A DNA stretch of 64,000 nucleotides, from the NCBI RefSeq assembly GCF_036373705.1, contig NC_089869.1, positions 15,584,050 to 15,648,049 of the forward strand. Direction: 5' to 3'. The stretch is from Amia ocellicauda (taxonomy: Eukaryota > Chordata > Actinopteri > Amiiformes > Amiidae). The stretch's first letter is position 1. The number at the start of each line of letters is the position of its first letter. The translations under genes were made by a program, and so were the position numbers. The notes beneath the pieces were generated by a model. The model did no database searches and had not been told where the DNA came from. It worked only from the letters and a program-made list of their open reading frames with translations. Below are positions 49,601 to 60,800 of the stretch, piece after piece.

Positions 49601-51964
49601 GCAGAAGACATAGTGGATGATTCTGAATCTCAACATAGTGAGAAAACAGAACTACAATCAGATGAACCTCCTGAGGACAAACCCCAGAAAGAAGTAACAG
49701 ATGACTCTGAAGACACAAAGCGGGTGAGTCCTGTAAAAGAGAAAGTGGAGCTTAAACCAAAAGAGCAAACTGTCACATCAGAGGAGGAGAAACCTGAAAG
49801 GATCATCAGTCCAGAGAAAGAAACCCTCAAGGAACTGCAAGAAATAGAGCTTTCAAAACCTGATCCTGAGGAAGAAGAGAAACCCACAGATGTCAAAGCA
49901 CAGCTTAAGGAAAGTCCCGTAAAGGAAACGGTCAAGCAGTTGAATACAGAGGAGGATTCTGTGTCAAAATCTGAAAAGACTGAACAGCAAACAGGCTCAG
50001 ATAAAGTGGTAGCTGAGGACCTTCCAACAGAGGAAGTGGTGAGCCCATTGAAATCAAAAGATGATCCTTCACAACCTGAAATAGATGTATACAAAATAAC
50101 TGCAGATACTAAACTTGAATCACAAGAGAGCGACAGTGCAAGGATCTCAGAAAAGGATGAGAAAGAAGCATCTCGATCAGATGTACCTACTGAGGACAAA
50201 CCCCAGAAAGAAGTAACAGATGACTCTGAAGACACAAAGCGGGTGAGTCCTGTAAAAGAGAAAGTGGAGCTTAAACCAAAAGAGCAAACTGTCACATCAG
50301 AGGAGGAGAAACCTGAAAAGATCATCAGTCCAGAGAAAGAAACCCTCAAAGAACCCAGTGATGCAGACAGTTCAGTTCAACCACAAGAAATAGAGCTTTC
50401 AAAACCTGATCCTGAGGAAGAAGAGAAACCCACAGATGTCAAAGCACAGCTAAAGGAAAGTCCCGAAAAAGAAACTGTCGAGCAGGTGAATACAGAGGAG
50501 GATTCTGAGTCAAAATCTGAAAAGACTGGACAGCAAATAATCTCAGATAAAGTGGTAGCTGAGGACCTTCCAACACAGGACGTGGTGAGCCCATTGAAAT
50601 CAAGAGACGATCCTTCAAAACCTGAAATAGACGTATACAAAATAACTGCAGATACTAAACTTGAATCACAAAAGAGTGACAGTGCAATGATCTCAGAAAA
50701 GGATGAGAAAGAAGCATCTCGATCAGATGAACTTCCTGAGGACAAACCCCAGACAGAAATAACAGATGACTCTGAAGACACAAGGCGGGTGAGTCCTGTA
50801 AAAGAGAAAGTGGATCTTAAACCAAAAGAGCAAACTGTCACATCAGGGGAGGAGAAACCTGAAAGGATCATCAGTCCAGAGAAAGAAACCCTCAAGGAAC
50901 CACAAGAAATAGAGCTTTCAAAACCTGATCCTGAGGAAGAAAAGAAACCCTCAGATGTCAAAGCAGAGCTTAAGGAAAGTCCCGTAAAGGAAACGGTAAA
51001 GCAGTTGAATACAGAGGAGGATTCTGTGTCAAAATCTGAAAAGACTGAACAGCAAACAGGCTCAGATAAAGTGGTAGCTGAGGACCTTCCAACAGAGGAA
51101 GTGGTGAGCCCATTGAAATCAAAAGACGATCCATCACAACCTGAAATAGACGTATACAAAATAACTGCAGATACTAAACTTGAATCACAAGAGAGCGACA
51201 GTGCAAGGATCTCAGAAAAGGATGAGAAAGAAGCATCTCGATCAGATGTACCTCCTGAGGACAAACCCCAGAAAGAAGTAACAGATGACTCTGAAGACAC
51301 AAAGCGGGTGAGTCCTGTAAAAGAGAAAGTGGAGCTTAAACCAAAAGAGCAAACTGTCACATCAGAGGAGGAGAAACCTGAAAGGATCATCAGTCCAGAG
51401 AAAGAAACCCTCAAGGAACCACAAGAAATAGAGCTTTCAAATCCTGATCCTGAGGAAGAAGAGAAACCCACAGATGTCAAAGCACAGCTTAAGGAAAGTC
51501 CCGTAAAGGAAACTGTCGAGCAGGTGAAGACAGAGGAGGAGGACCAGCTATCAGACTCAAGGAAGGTTATATCTGAAGATCTTCCATCTGAGGAATTGGG
51601 GAGTCCATTGAAATCAAGAGACGATTCTTTAAAACCTGAAATAAGCGTAGAGAAAATAACTGCAGATACTAAAGCTGAATCCACAACCCTTTCAAAAGAG
51701 GAGAGTGTGAGTGAGTTGAAACCCACAGAGGGCAGCACTGCAGTGTCTGACCAAATTGAGGCCAGAGCAGTGTCTGCAGACAAGCCCAGCGCATCAGTGG
51801 ATAAAGCATTAGAAAAGACCACGGCTACTGTAGAGAAAGTTACAGAGAAAGAATCAGAGGGAAAGTCAGGTGAAAGCACAACACCAGACAAAGTAGAAGA
51901 AATGAAGCACACAGCACACTCTGAGGGCAAGGAACAAACAAGTAGCAGCTCTAAAGAGGAATAG
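46628..51964 (+). CDS. Neurofilament-medium-like type IV intermediate filament protein, copy B (three exons)
   Basis: Coding exons are 46628-47632 (1005 nt), 48408-48532 (125 nt) and 49012-51964 (2953 nt), giving 1360 residues plus stop. Intron positions and phases equal those of copy A and NEFM. The head is residues 1-82, coil 1A begins [17 protein letters not shown] at residue 83, and the rod ends LLEGEET at about 379-385. The tail continues with [20 protein letters not shown] and then four tandem units of 173 or 182 residues, each with four S-P-x-K motifs. Relative to copy A the C-terminus is changed: about 70 residues are missing before KSGEST, and a TAG follows SSSSKEE where A continues for nearly 90 residues. 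The first half of the rod differs strongly from A, the last 128 residues of exon 1 are almost identical to A, and exon 2 is intermediate. Expected role: axonal filament subunit with a phosphorylatable side arm. Confidence 0.93.
47247..47632 (+). other. Gene-conversion-like tract in exon 1 of copy B
   Basis: This is the partner of 40178-40563 in copy A and encodes coil 2 from [12 protein letters not shown] to the exon end. It is shared identically with copy C. Confidence 0.8.
49673..51670 (+). repeat. Four tandem tail-coding units in copy B
   Basis: Units begin with EDKPQ at 49673, 50192, 50738 and 51257, so spacings are 519, 546 and 519 bases, all multiples of three. The 27-base difference is an optional segment encoding PSDADSSVQ. 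Each unit holds [24 protein letters not shown] (or KESPEKET) and VVSPLKS. The fourth unit diverges after about 51600 into the unique C-terminal region shared with copy A. Confidence 0.93.
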
Positions 51965-52460
51965 ACTGTCAAAGAAGCAGAGAAGCCTGTTAAGGATTCA
52001 CTGGTAAAAGACGAGGGTAAAGAAGAAAAGAAAGCTGACCAGTGATTTGAAAGAAAGGATTAGTTCTGAAAAAGAGCCTATATTTCAAGGGAATGGCTTT
52101 GGTGCAAGTGAACATACCACTCAGGATATGACAAAACCGCAGACCCCAGGGTTTCCCAAAAAGATATCTAAGTGTACTGAAAATCAAAAACGACGCTGGA
52201 AAGTTTAAAATTGATTTGAAGAAGTGCATGTGAAAAGCTAAGGCTGAGCAATAATGCAAAATTCAATACATCTTTGGAAACGCTGAGAGAATATGTTATT
52301 GGTACATGAAATCTGTGCACTAGTATTACAGGCCTTTCACAGATAAGCTTGACAGCTTTGACTGTATGGTGCTATCTCATTCAGTGTCACTATATTGTAT
52401 TGTGGCATCACTGAATCTTCTTCATCACTACAGTACTTCCTTCTGGTCTAAAATAAATAT
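51965..52460 (+). other. Former tail-coding sequence and 3' untranslated region of copy B
   Basis: Just after the TAG, the sequence AAGCCTGTTAAGGATTCACT and its surroundings still match the coding tail of copy A ([15 protein letters not shown]). Further stops and frame changes follow. AATAAA at 52452-52457, in CTAAAATAAATATTG, is the likely polyadenylation signal. Confidence 0.7.
52452..52457 (+). terminator. Polyadenylation signal of copy B (candidate)
   Basis: AATAAA about 490 bases after the stop, followed by T-rich sequence (TGTCTGCCTTTTTCTTTTTC). Confidence 0.55.
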
Positions 52461-53800
52461 TGTCTTGCTGAGAAAATCATTGTCTGCCTTTTTCTTTTTC
52501 AAATATAATCATAAAATGATTGATCCATTATTAAAGAGTTGAATTCATAAACATAATATCAATATGCTTTCAATCGGATGTTGATAGTTGTTAAAAGTCC
52601 AGTCTTTACATTGTCTTAATTTTTATTTATGTATATTATGTATATCATGATTGTAATGATTGTATTAAGCACCATAATGTGATCAGAACATCAGATTATT
52701 TATAAAACATACCTTAAACTGAGACTGTGTCATAGTACACACTACAGACCTGTAGATTTGACACAGCCCCACTGCTGCAGTTCATCAGCACTTGTTTATA
52801 GGAGAAATAATTAAGATAGGCACAATACTCAGTGAACCAAAACGTTTATTTGCAAAGGTTACAAATGAAAATACAGAGCATGTCGTTCTCAGCATCCAAT
52901 ACTGAGAGTTTAGAATTCATGTTTATACAAGAATATTAGAAGACCCAAAATAATAACTTATTCCAATTACTCAACAGGTAAATTGGGAAACCATAATCTC
53001 ATTGAAGGATGTACAGATTCAATAGTTGCGGATGATTGCTGATGAAAGCAAAACAAAATAATCAGTTGTTCATCTCAACACAAAACTAAGTATCACCAGT
53101 TGGCACAATCTTAAACATTCAGGTCACTATGCTCTAACTAAGCTTCCCTCCCTTACCTCAACTATTTTGTTTTTTCTTAACCCTTCAGATACATTTGCTG
53201 TGTTATTAAATCCATACTGTCCCTCAACCTTCACAATCAGAATGGTTTAAATCAATGTGTTTGTTATTAAGCTTACAATTAAGAATATGATAAATATTAA
53301 GAATATGATTTTTTCTAATGAAAAAGCAGGAAGTGTCTTACAAATAGTAACTAATAAGTAATAATAGGTAACTTATAGTTTATAGAAAGTTTTAAAAGTG
53401 ATATAAATTAACCAGTAGTACCCAAAAGAAATTAACTAGTTTATGTGTATGAAAACATATTTTCATATATGGCTATTTGGTCATTCTTTGTGAATTATAT
53501 AATTGGCAATCCATAATGTTAAACATAGGGAGGTCATTTAAATATGCAAATATCTGGATTTACATGTCCTGAATTATCTTCCAATGCTCTTTAAATTCTA
53601 TTTTCATGATGATGTAAGTCCCAAAGTGATCCCAGTAAGTGCCAAAGCAGCAGATGTGTGAGTGATTACTCTCAGACTCAGCACTCATGCAAATCCCAAT
53701 TTGTTTCATTATTACAACTGTAGGGAAGGTAACAATTTATAAAATATACAATAATTGTATACTTCAATAGAAAATAGGTTAAGATTAATAATTTGTATCT
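52461..53800. other. Intergenic DNA, no gene seen
   Basis: About 1.3 kb of AT-rich sequence between copy B and the solo LTR. I found no exon, RNA gene or transposon end. Confidence 0.5.
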
Positions 53801-53805
53801 GACCC

Positions 53806-54165
53806 TGTGGCAGGGAGGGGGTTAATTGTCCCTCCCTGTCTGCTCATGAACTGCTGGTGGTTGGGGTGATTGATCAATTAAGTTCAATCAACCCCAGCCA
53901 CCTGCTATATAAGGAGGCCTCAGCCGCCCATTAGGTAGTTTGTGTTGGAGAGTTAGGTGTGGGAGGAAGCAAGCACTGTGTTGTGTGTGCTGTTTTGTTT
54001 CGGGGTTGAAGTTTGGTTTCTGGCCACGGTGAAGTACTTTGACCAGCGTGTGTATTTTGGCTTGTTTGGTTGGCTAACATTATTTGTTAATACATTTAAT
54101 AAAAGTATTGTTTTTCAATACCTGCGGTCTGTCTCTGAGCCTCCATTCCTGGCCACCCCACCTCA
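53806..54165 (+). mobile_element. Solo LTR of an LTR retrotransposon
   Basis: The 360-bp element begins TGTGGCAGGG and ends CCACCTCA, so it has the TG..CA borders. It is flanked on both sides by the same five bases, GACCC (53801-53805 and 54166-54170). It contains a TATA box (TATATAA at 53906-53912) and, about 190 bases later, AATAAA at 54098-54103, the order expected for U3-R-U5. No internal coding region lies next to it, so it is probably the product of recombination between two LTRs. The superfamily cannot be named without the internal part. Confidence 0.8.
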
Positions 54166-54332
54166 GACCCATACACTCATATCAAAGAAACCCTTTCATT
54201 TAATTACAGACATTTCATTTATAACATCTAATTGATTATTGTATACTTTAATTGTTTGTACAGGAGTGACCAATAGGAATTACATTATTGAAAGAGTTAC
54301 AAGCAGGGTTGGGAGAATCGGGAGGTTTCTGG

Positions 54333-54333
<1 letters not shown>

Positions 54334-54376
<43 letters not shown>
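54334..54376. repeat. Poly-A / (TA)n tract at the LINE 3' end
   Basis: About 15 A followed by about 14 TA units directly border the 3' end of the minus-strand LINE, as expected for a simple-repeat LINE tail. Confidence 0.85.
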
Positions 54377-54379
<3 letters not shown>

Positions 54380-56131
54380 AACATAAGAAAGTTTACAAAC
54401 GAGAGGAGGCCATTCGACCCATTATGCTCGTTTGGTGTCCATTAATAACTAAGTGATCCAAGGATCCTATCCAGTCAATTTTTAAATGTTCCCAAATTTT
54501 CAGCGTCATCCACATCGCTGGGGAGTTTGTTCAGATTGTGACGCCTCTCTGTGTGAAGAAGTGTCTCCTGTTTTCTGTCTCGAATGCCTTGAAGCCCAAT
54601 TTCCATTTGTGTCCCCGGGTGCGTGTGTCCCTGCTGATCTGGAAAAGCTCCTCTGGTTTGATGTGGTTGATGCCCTTCATGATTTTGAAGACTTGGATCA
54701 AGTCCCCATGTAGTCTCCTCTGTTCCAGGGTGAAAAGGTTCAGTTCCTCAGTCTCTCAGTAGGACTTTCCCTTCAGACCTGGAATAAGTCTGGTTGCTCT
54801 CCTCTGAACTGCCTCTAGAGCAGCGATATCCTTCTTGAAGTGTGGAGCCCAGAACTGTCCACAGTATCCAGATGAGCTCTAACTAGTGCATTGTACAGTC
54901 TGAACATCACTGCCCTTGTTCTCAATTCTACACTTTTGACAATATACCCTAACACTGCGTTTGCCTTTTTTATTGCTTCCCCACATTGTTTGGATGGAGA
55001 AAGTGAGGAGTCCACATAGACTCCTAGGTCTTTCTCATGCGATACTTCATCTAGTTCTATTCCTCCCAAAGTGTAATTATAGTGGACATTTTTGTTACCT
55101 GCATGTAATACCTTGCACTTGTCCACATTGAATTTCATCTGCCAGGTGTCGGCCCACAACTGAATGTTATCTAAGTCCCTTTGAATGACCTGTGCTGCCG
55201 AGATTGTATCTGCTGAGCCACCTATTTTAGTATCATCTGCAAATTTGACAAGTTTGCTAAGTATCCCAGAGTCCAGATCATTAATATAGATTAGAAATAG
55301 CACAGGCCCTAGTACTGATCCCTGTGGAACTCCACTAACAACCTCTCTCCAGTTAGAAGCGACTCCTCTAATCGACACCCTCGGTTTCCTAGACATCAAC
55401 CAGTTCATAATCCATCTACTTACATTACCCTGAATGCCTACAGCTTCCAATTTGAGGATCAGTCTTTGGTGTGGAACCTTATCAAAGGCTTTTTGAAAAT
55501 CTACGTATATCATATCATATGCTTTCACATGATCTACAGCTGCAGTTACATGTTCAAACAATTCGAATAAATTAGTAAGACATGATCTGCCTCGTCTAAA
55601 CCCATGTCGACCCATCTCCAAGAATATGGTTTTCATTAAGATGCTCCTCTATTTTCTGTCTAATAATTTTTTCCAACATTTTACAGGTGATGCAGGTGAG
55701 ACTGATTGGTCTGTAATTTCCTGGCTCAGTTTTGTCCCCTTTCTTGTGGATTGGTATGACATTTGCTGTCTTCCAGTCAGTCGGCACATCCCCTGTTCTA
55801 AGTGTCATTTGGAATAATCGAGTTAGCGGCCTATAAATAATTTCCCTAATTTCTTTAAGTACTGTTGGAAATATCCCATCTGGCCCAGGTGATTTGTTTG
55901 TTTTTAATTCTGCAGTCCCTTTAGTACCTCCTACTCATTTATCCTGATCTCTCTTAAGGTTTGAATGGACTGGCTGTTAACCTGTGGCATGTTGTCCGTT
56001 TTTTCTTTTGTAAAAACCTCTGTGAAATACTCATTTAGAACATTTGTTACATCTTGTTCGTTTTCTAAGATACTTCCATTTTTGCCCTTTATATATAGCC
56101 TATATACAATAGTTTCATCGGCCGTGTTCAC
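54377..56131 (-). mobile_element. 5'-truncated CR1/Rex-like LINE (non-LTR retrotransposon)
   Basis: The element reads on the minus strand, with its 3' end at 54377 (sequence around AACATAAGAAAGTTTACAAA, a very common 3' end in non-teleost fish) and a truncated 5' end near 56130. It has kept the reverse transcriptase region and C-terminal domain but not the endonuclease. It lies between the two nearly identical neurofilament-like genes. Confidence 0.82.
54478..56131 (-). pseudogene. LINE reverse transcriptase pseudogene
   Basis: Fragments in order on the minus strand are NEYFTEVFTKEKTDN (about 56040), IPIHKKGDKTEPGNYRPISL (about 55740), HGFRRGRSC, YVDFQKAFDKVPH (first catalytic Asp), GVPQGSVLGPVLF, and KFADDTKI (the catalytic Asp pair). 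The C-terminal part KLGFKAFETENRRHFFTQR..VTIWNKLPSDV follows. The main piece, 54815-55636, is open for 273 residues, but frameshifts separate it from the parts on both sides. The 5' part of ORF2 is missing. Confidence 0.85.
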
Positions 56132-56149
56132 TGTGAGCGTGGCCTGAAT

Positions 56150-56962
56150 AGCACACAGCCGTTGTACTGGTGTCTGTATATGCGCTTCAGCGGGTAGACG
56201 AGGATTATGACTGCCGTTTTAGACAAAAGTAGTCAATTATATACATTTGTAATCATGCTAAAATCACTAGCATGATTACACACACCAACATACACTTTGT
56301 ATATTATCCTCCATTAAACTACATCGAATAAACACACAAAATAAACCGCGATTAGCTCTCATCTGGGGATCCTAACATCCAAGCTTTCTCTGATGAATTA
56401 TATGTTTGACTTGCTTCGGGTGGAAGCTTTCAACCAGCTAGAGCTTTAAACAAGAAACACAAACTTGCAGTTTGCAATATTGTCTTTTGGAAAGTAAGCG
56501 ACACCTAATACTGTGAACTGTTTATTTCGTGCGTGTTTGTCATTACAGTAAATGTCTGTGCGCAGTCTGCGTTTCCTCCCACTGTGCAAAGCCACTATGG
56601 ACAATGTAAATGGTGTGCAATACTAAATCAAATATTAACACCATATTCACAATATGTGTATGTGTGTGTATCGTGTAGTATGTGTGTGCATACACACGTC
56701 TGTGTCTGTAACTATTTATCGTTATAGCATTATGCGTTGTCCTAAAGGGGATATTGTAACGCATCTTGTTCTGACAGGGATACTTTTATATGTTTGTGTA
56801 ATCTGTTTATTTGGTCAATGCATTCTCTTTAATGTATTTGATCCTCCTATCATTAAATTATTGACTAATGGTTCGTCATCAGCTTTCTTTTTCTTCATTT
56901 TAATTACTTTAATTTTGTAGCACAGGGCTGTCTGATAGTGTAGTGATGCACAGTTTGGAAAC
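56150..56962. other. Unassigned DNA left of the second duplication copy
   Basis: About 800 bases with no gene recognised. A TG/TATG-rich stretch lies at about 56655-56705. Confidence 0.5.
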
Positions 56963-57750
56963 GTTCAGACTATGAAGTCATCAGTCACAATAGTGAATCT
57001 GGGATTAATTAATTTAATATTCAGATATAAAAATGTGCTTTCTGTGCAAGCTGTGATGAGACTCACACAATTCAGTTAGATTTATGTTTTAGTTAAATCA
57101 GCTCAGATCCCTAATTAATGCGTGTATACATTTTTCATATGATGTATAAATATATAAATAGTGTCTGTTTATCATCAGGGGTAAAACATATCTGTCCTCC
57201 TATCTATTTATCAAACACACACATACACTTCGAATTCTCAAAAGTATGATGTAAAAGTAAGAAAAGTAAGATGTAAGAAAATGCTATGGAAATCTATTGT
57301 GTTAATTCAACCCCAGTCAATCAAGGGCTGTAGTTTCTTTCAATTTTTATTCCACCTGAGCTCTTATCTCCTTAGCTGAACTATTGTCCTAATTGTCCCA
57401 CCTGAACTATCTTCCCCAGCGTTTAAGGCACTAATGATTCAAAGGGAGTTATACACCTGTGTTAAAGTGTAGAAAGTCTGACTCAGGGTTTGTCTAAAAA
57501 TCATTTGCCCACAGTTACAATGTTATAATGTGATTAATGCGAAACCCCATGTCTAATATGAATTCAGTTCAGTTTTGTCCAGACTACTTTCAAATGAAGG
57601 GTGTGAAAACTTTTACAGCTGTTTGTGAGGACGGGGTTTTCTGCTGTTGTACAATTAACTCGCAAGTCAGATCTTTTACATCTCCAAGTATCGATTTCCC
57701 CCCTCAGCAGTATGGACAGCTCCATTGTGCAACGTAAGCTACGGCAGTGC

Positions 57751-57757
57751 TATATAA
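57751..57757 (+). promoter_or_regulatory. TATA box of copy C
   Basis: Identical in sequence and distance to the box of copy B (GTGCTATATAAGCCAGTG, 49 bases before the ATG). Confidence 0.65.
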
Positions 57758-57805
57758 GCCAGTGTGTGAGGGCTTTCAGTTCAGGCACTGCTATTCTGTA
57801 CCACG

Positions 57806-60800
57806 ATGGAATACCGGACAGGTTCTCCGCATAGGCGAGGCCGTGCCGAGTGCGCCCGATTTAACCCGAAGTTCGGCTCATCTGTAGACCAGCAGTTTCC
57901 TCGGACCTCTCATGGATCCGTTTCTTTTAAGAGAAGTAATGGAAGGACGACAGAACAATACAACCGTCCAGTCCTCAGACAACCCGATAGAACAGAGTTT
58001 GCACAGCAGCTGAGATATGAAAATGCCGATGAAAAACAGGTGCTCCATGGGCTGAATGACCGCTTCGCTGGCTTCATTGAGAAAGTCCATCAATTGGAAA
58101 ATGAAAACAAAACTTTAGAAAAAGAGATTAGCGAGCTTAGGCAGAAGGAAGCATCGTCTTTTGCTTTAGCTGAAGTTTGCGACCCAGAAATTACAGATCT
58201 GAGGAGACTCGTTCAAGAGATCACCCTCCAAAAGGCTCAGATTGCATTGGAGCAGATTCGTGTAGAGGAAGATGTGGCTGTTCTTAATTTAAAGCTTGAA
58301 GACGAATCCCGACTTAGATCCTATACCGAGGACACTATTAAGACTTTGAAGAAGGCTGTTGATGATGCTAATCTATCGAAAATGGAGTTGGAAAAGAGAG
58401 TCAACTCCCTCCTTGAAGAAATACTTTTCCTGAAGAAAAACCACCAACAGGAGGTGTGTGAGATGTGGGCCCAAATCCAGGAAGCTCAAGTTGGGTTAGA
58501 AGTCAAAGATTTTGGCAAGGCAGACATCACTGCGGCTTTGAGGGATATCAGGAAGCAGCTTGAAGGTCACACCGGCTGCAGCATCCAGCAAGCCGAGGAG
58601 GGTTTCCGCACTCGGGTGGAAAAACTGACCAAAGCCGCCGAAATCAACAGTGAAGCCCTGCGGGCCACCAGACAGGAAATCAACGAGCACAGAAGACACC
58701 TGCAGTCCAAGAGCATTGAGCTGGAGACGGTGAAAGGCACCAAAGAGGCTCTGGACAAACAGCTGAATGACCTCGAAGAAAGACACGATGCAGAAATCAG
58801 TCATTACCAGGTAAGATCGAAGGCCATTTATTAGAACATTTTTTACATTCATGAATTCAAGTACTGCGAAGCGTTTCACTAAATGCATGCATTACTGTCT
58901 GCTTAGAAATGTTGGTATAATTGAACATATGACTGTATAACCCCTCAGAAAAATAGAGATTGTTTATTGCTCTTCAATGCATTTGCAAGGACTCTATTTT
59001 AATTATATGTATAATGTTCAATCCAACTTAATGTTAGTTTACATGTTTCCATGTTTTGTATATTATTCGGTTTAATTCAGTCTTGTTAATGCTTTAATCG
59101 TATCTTTTTTGCATTCAACTCTGACTAAATAACGTTGTGGAAACAATGTAATAAAGTGAAGTTAGAATAATATAGTGTTGTAACAACACATTTGTAAAAT
59201 CCAATGAATATTGTCTAAACATTGTAAAAGTATACAATTACATTCATAAAACAACTTTCTACAGAAACAATTCTCACAAATTCCAAATTAGAGTGAAATG
59301 AAAATATTACATAAATAAATATACTTACACACGTATATAGTCATATAGCTAAAAATAGAATTGCATTTTATATGTATTGTAATTCCAGAAATTGATTTAT
59401 GAAATGTGCATTCAGTGTTACTGTGCCAAAATCACATCGATATCAATGTGTTGTCAGGGTAAAACACAGTTCTGATGTGTAAGCTGAGATGGATTGACAT
59501 TAGGTAGTACAACAATTACAGTTCTGTATATAAACTTAATTAAACAGAGTAATGTAATGTAAAATGTTGATGTGTTGCTTTGCAGGATACAGTCACTCAG
59601 TTGGAGACTGAGCTGAATCACACCAAATTTGACATGTCTGGACACTTGAGAGAATACCAGGATCTGATGAATGTCAAAATGGCATTAGATGTGGAAATAG
59701 CATCTTACAGGTAATAGCAGCGTAATCTTGGTGTGCTCTACATATAGACTTGAATAGGAGCCTGCAATGGTTCCTTTAAGTTATCCATTCTCTTCTACTG
59801 TACTACTTGTGCAACAATATAATTCTAGCATGAAACACAATCCAGTCTTCTCCCAGAGTTGAGGGAGGAAGGGGTTCAGACTATTATAACTCAAGGTGTA
59901 TGTTAAGACTTTGTGAAAGGTGTGTCTGATTAACTGTAGTCATAAATATTATGAAGTTAAAATGGAGATTAAACATTTTGCTTTACTGCATGCTGTGTAG
60001 GGACTAAAAACATTTTTTTTACATAACAAATGTATTCTTCAAAAATAACACACCTAAGAAATGTACAAAACTGTTTGATTTCATGCTGAGAAAGTATATT
60101 GAAATATCTTGGCATGTACTATATCAAGCAAATTGATTTATTGTATATCCTATTTACACCTGTGTAATGCATTTTTTATTTTTTTTAAGGAAACTACTGG
60201 AAGGGGAAGAAACCCGCCTCTCTTCAGTGTCTGGTGCCCAGGGTTCAGTGCCTTATATGTATAGACCATACCCAGTGTACACTCTCCCGAGCCTCACGAG
60301 GCTGAAGAGCAGGACTGGAAAGGCAGAACCACAGTACAATTTTGTGGAGGAGATCATAACAAAAACGACCAAGGAAGTAGAGATGATGGAGATTGAAGAT
60401 GCAGCATCTCAGGGAACAAATGGTGACTATGACAAAATTTGGGAAGTGAGCAGTGAAGAAGAGGAGGCAGCTGAAGCTCAGGAGCCTGAAGAGAAACAGG
60501 AGACTCCAGGAGCAGATGAGCAGCGAAAAGAGATGTTACCCGAGGCCACTGACCAGGGAGAAACTGCAGCTGGAGGTAAAGAAGAGGGAGGTGCTGTTGA
60601 ATTAGAGGAAGAGGTCCCAGAAGACATGGAACAGGTGGAGGAAACAGATGATCTGAAGGTGGAGAAGGAGGTGACAGAAGACATCGCTGAGGCAGTGGAA
60701 ACTTTGGGGGAGGTCAAAGAAGCTGCTACAGAAAAAGCCCTAAATGACTTAAAAACACTGAGTGAAACTAAAGAGGCAGCAGAAGACATAGTGGATGATT

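Larger units (their letters stand above)
45396..51256 (+). repeat. Segmental duplication, first copy (around gene B)
   Basis: Similarity to the second copy begins at GTTCAGACTATGAAGTC (45396 here, 56963 there). About 400 bases (near 45480-45860) are absent from the other copy. From about 46220 onward the two copies keep a constant offset of 11,178 bases through the promoter, exon 1, both introns and the first tail repeat. There are only scattered single-base differences in that stretch. Confidence 0.9.

Noticed and set aside
50377-51972. Long open frame (531 codons) antisense to the tail of copy B, with similar ones opposite A and C
   Set aside because: The translation is a Ser/Phe/Val-rich repeat that mirrors the E/K/S/P codon bias of the sense strand. 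The sense frame has the splice sites, rod domain and family match, so the antisense frames are by-products of repeat composition.
54486-54762. Plus-strand frames of about 75 codons near the LINE 3' end
   Set aside because: The minus strand here encodes the recognisable C-terminal LINE domain (NRRHFFTQR, WNKLP), so these are shadows.
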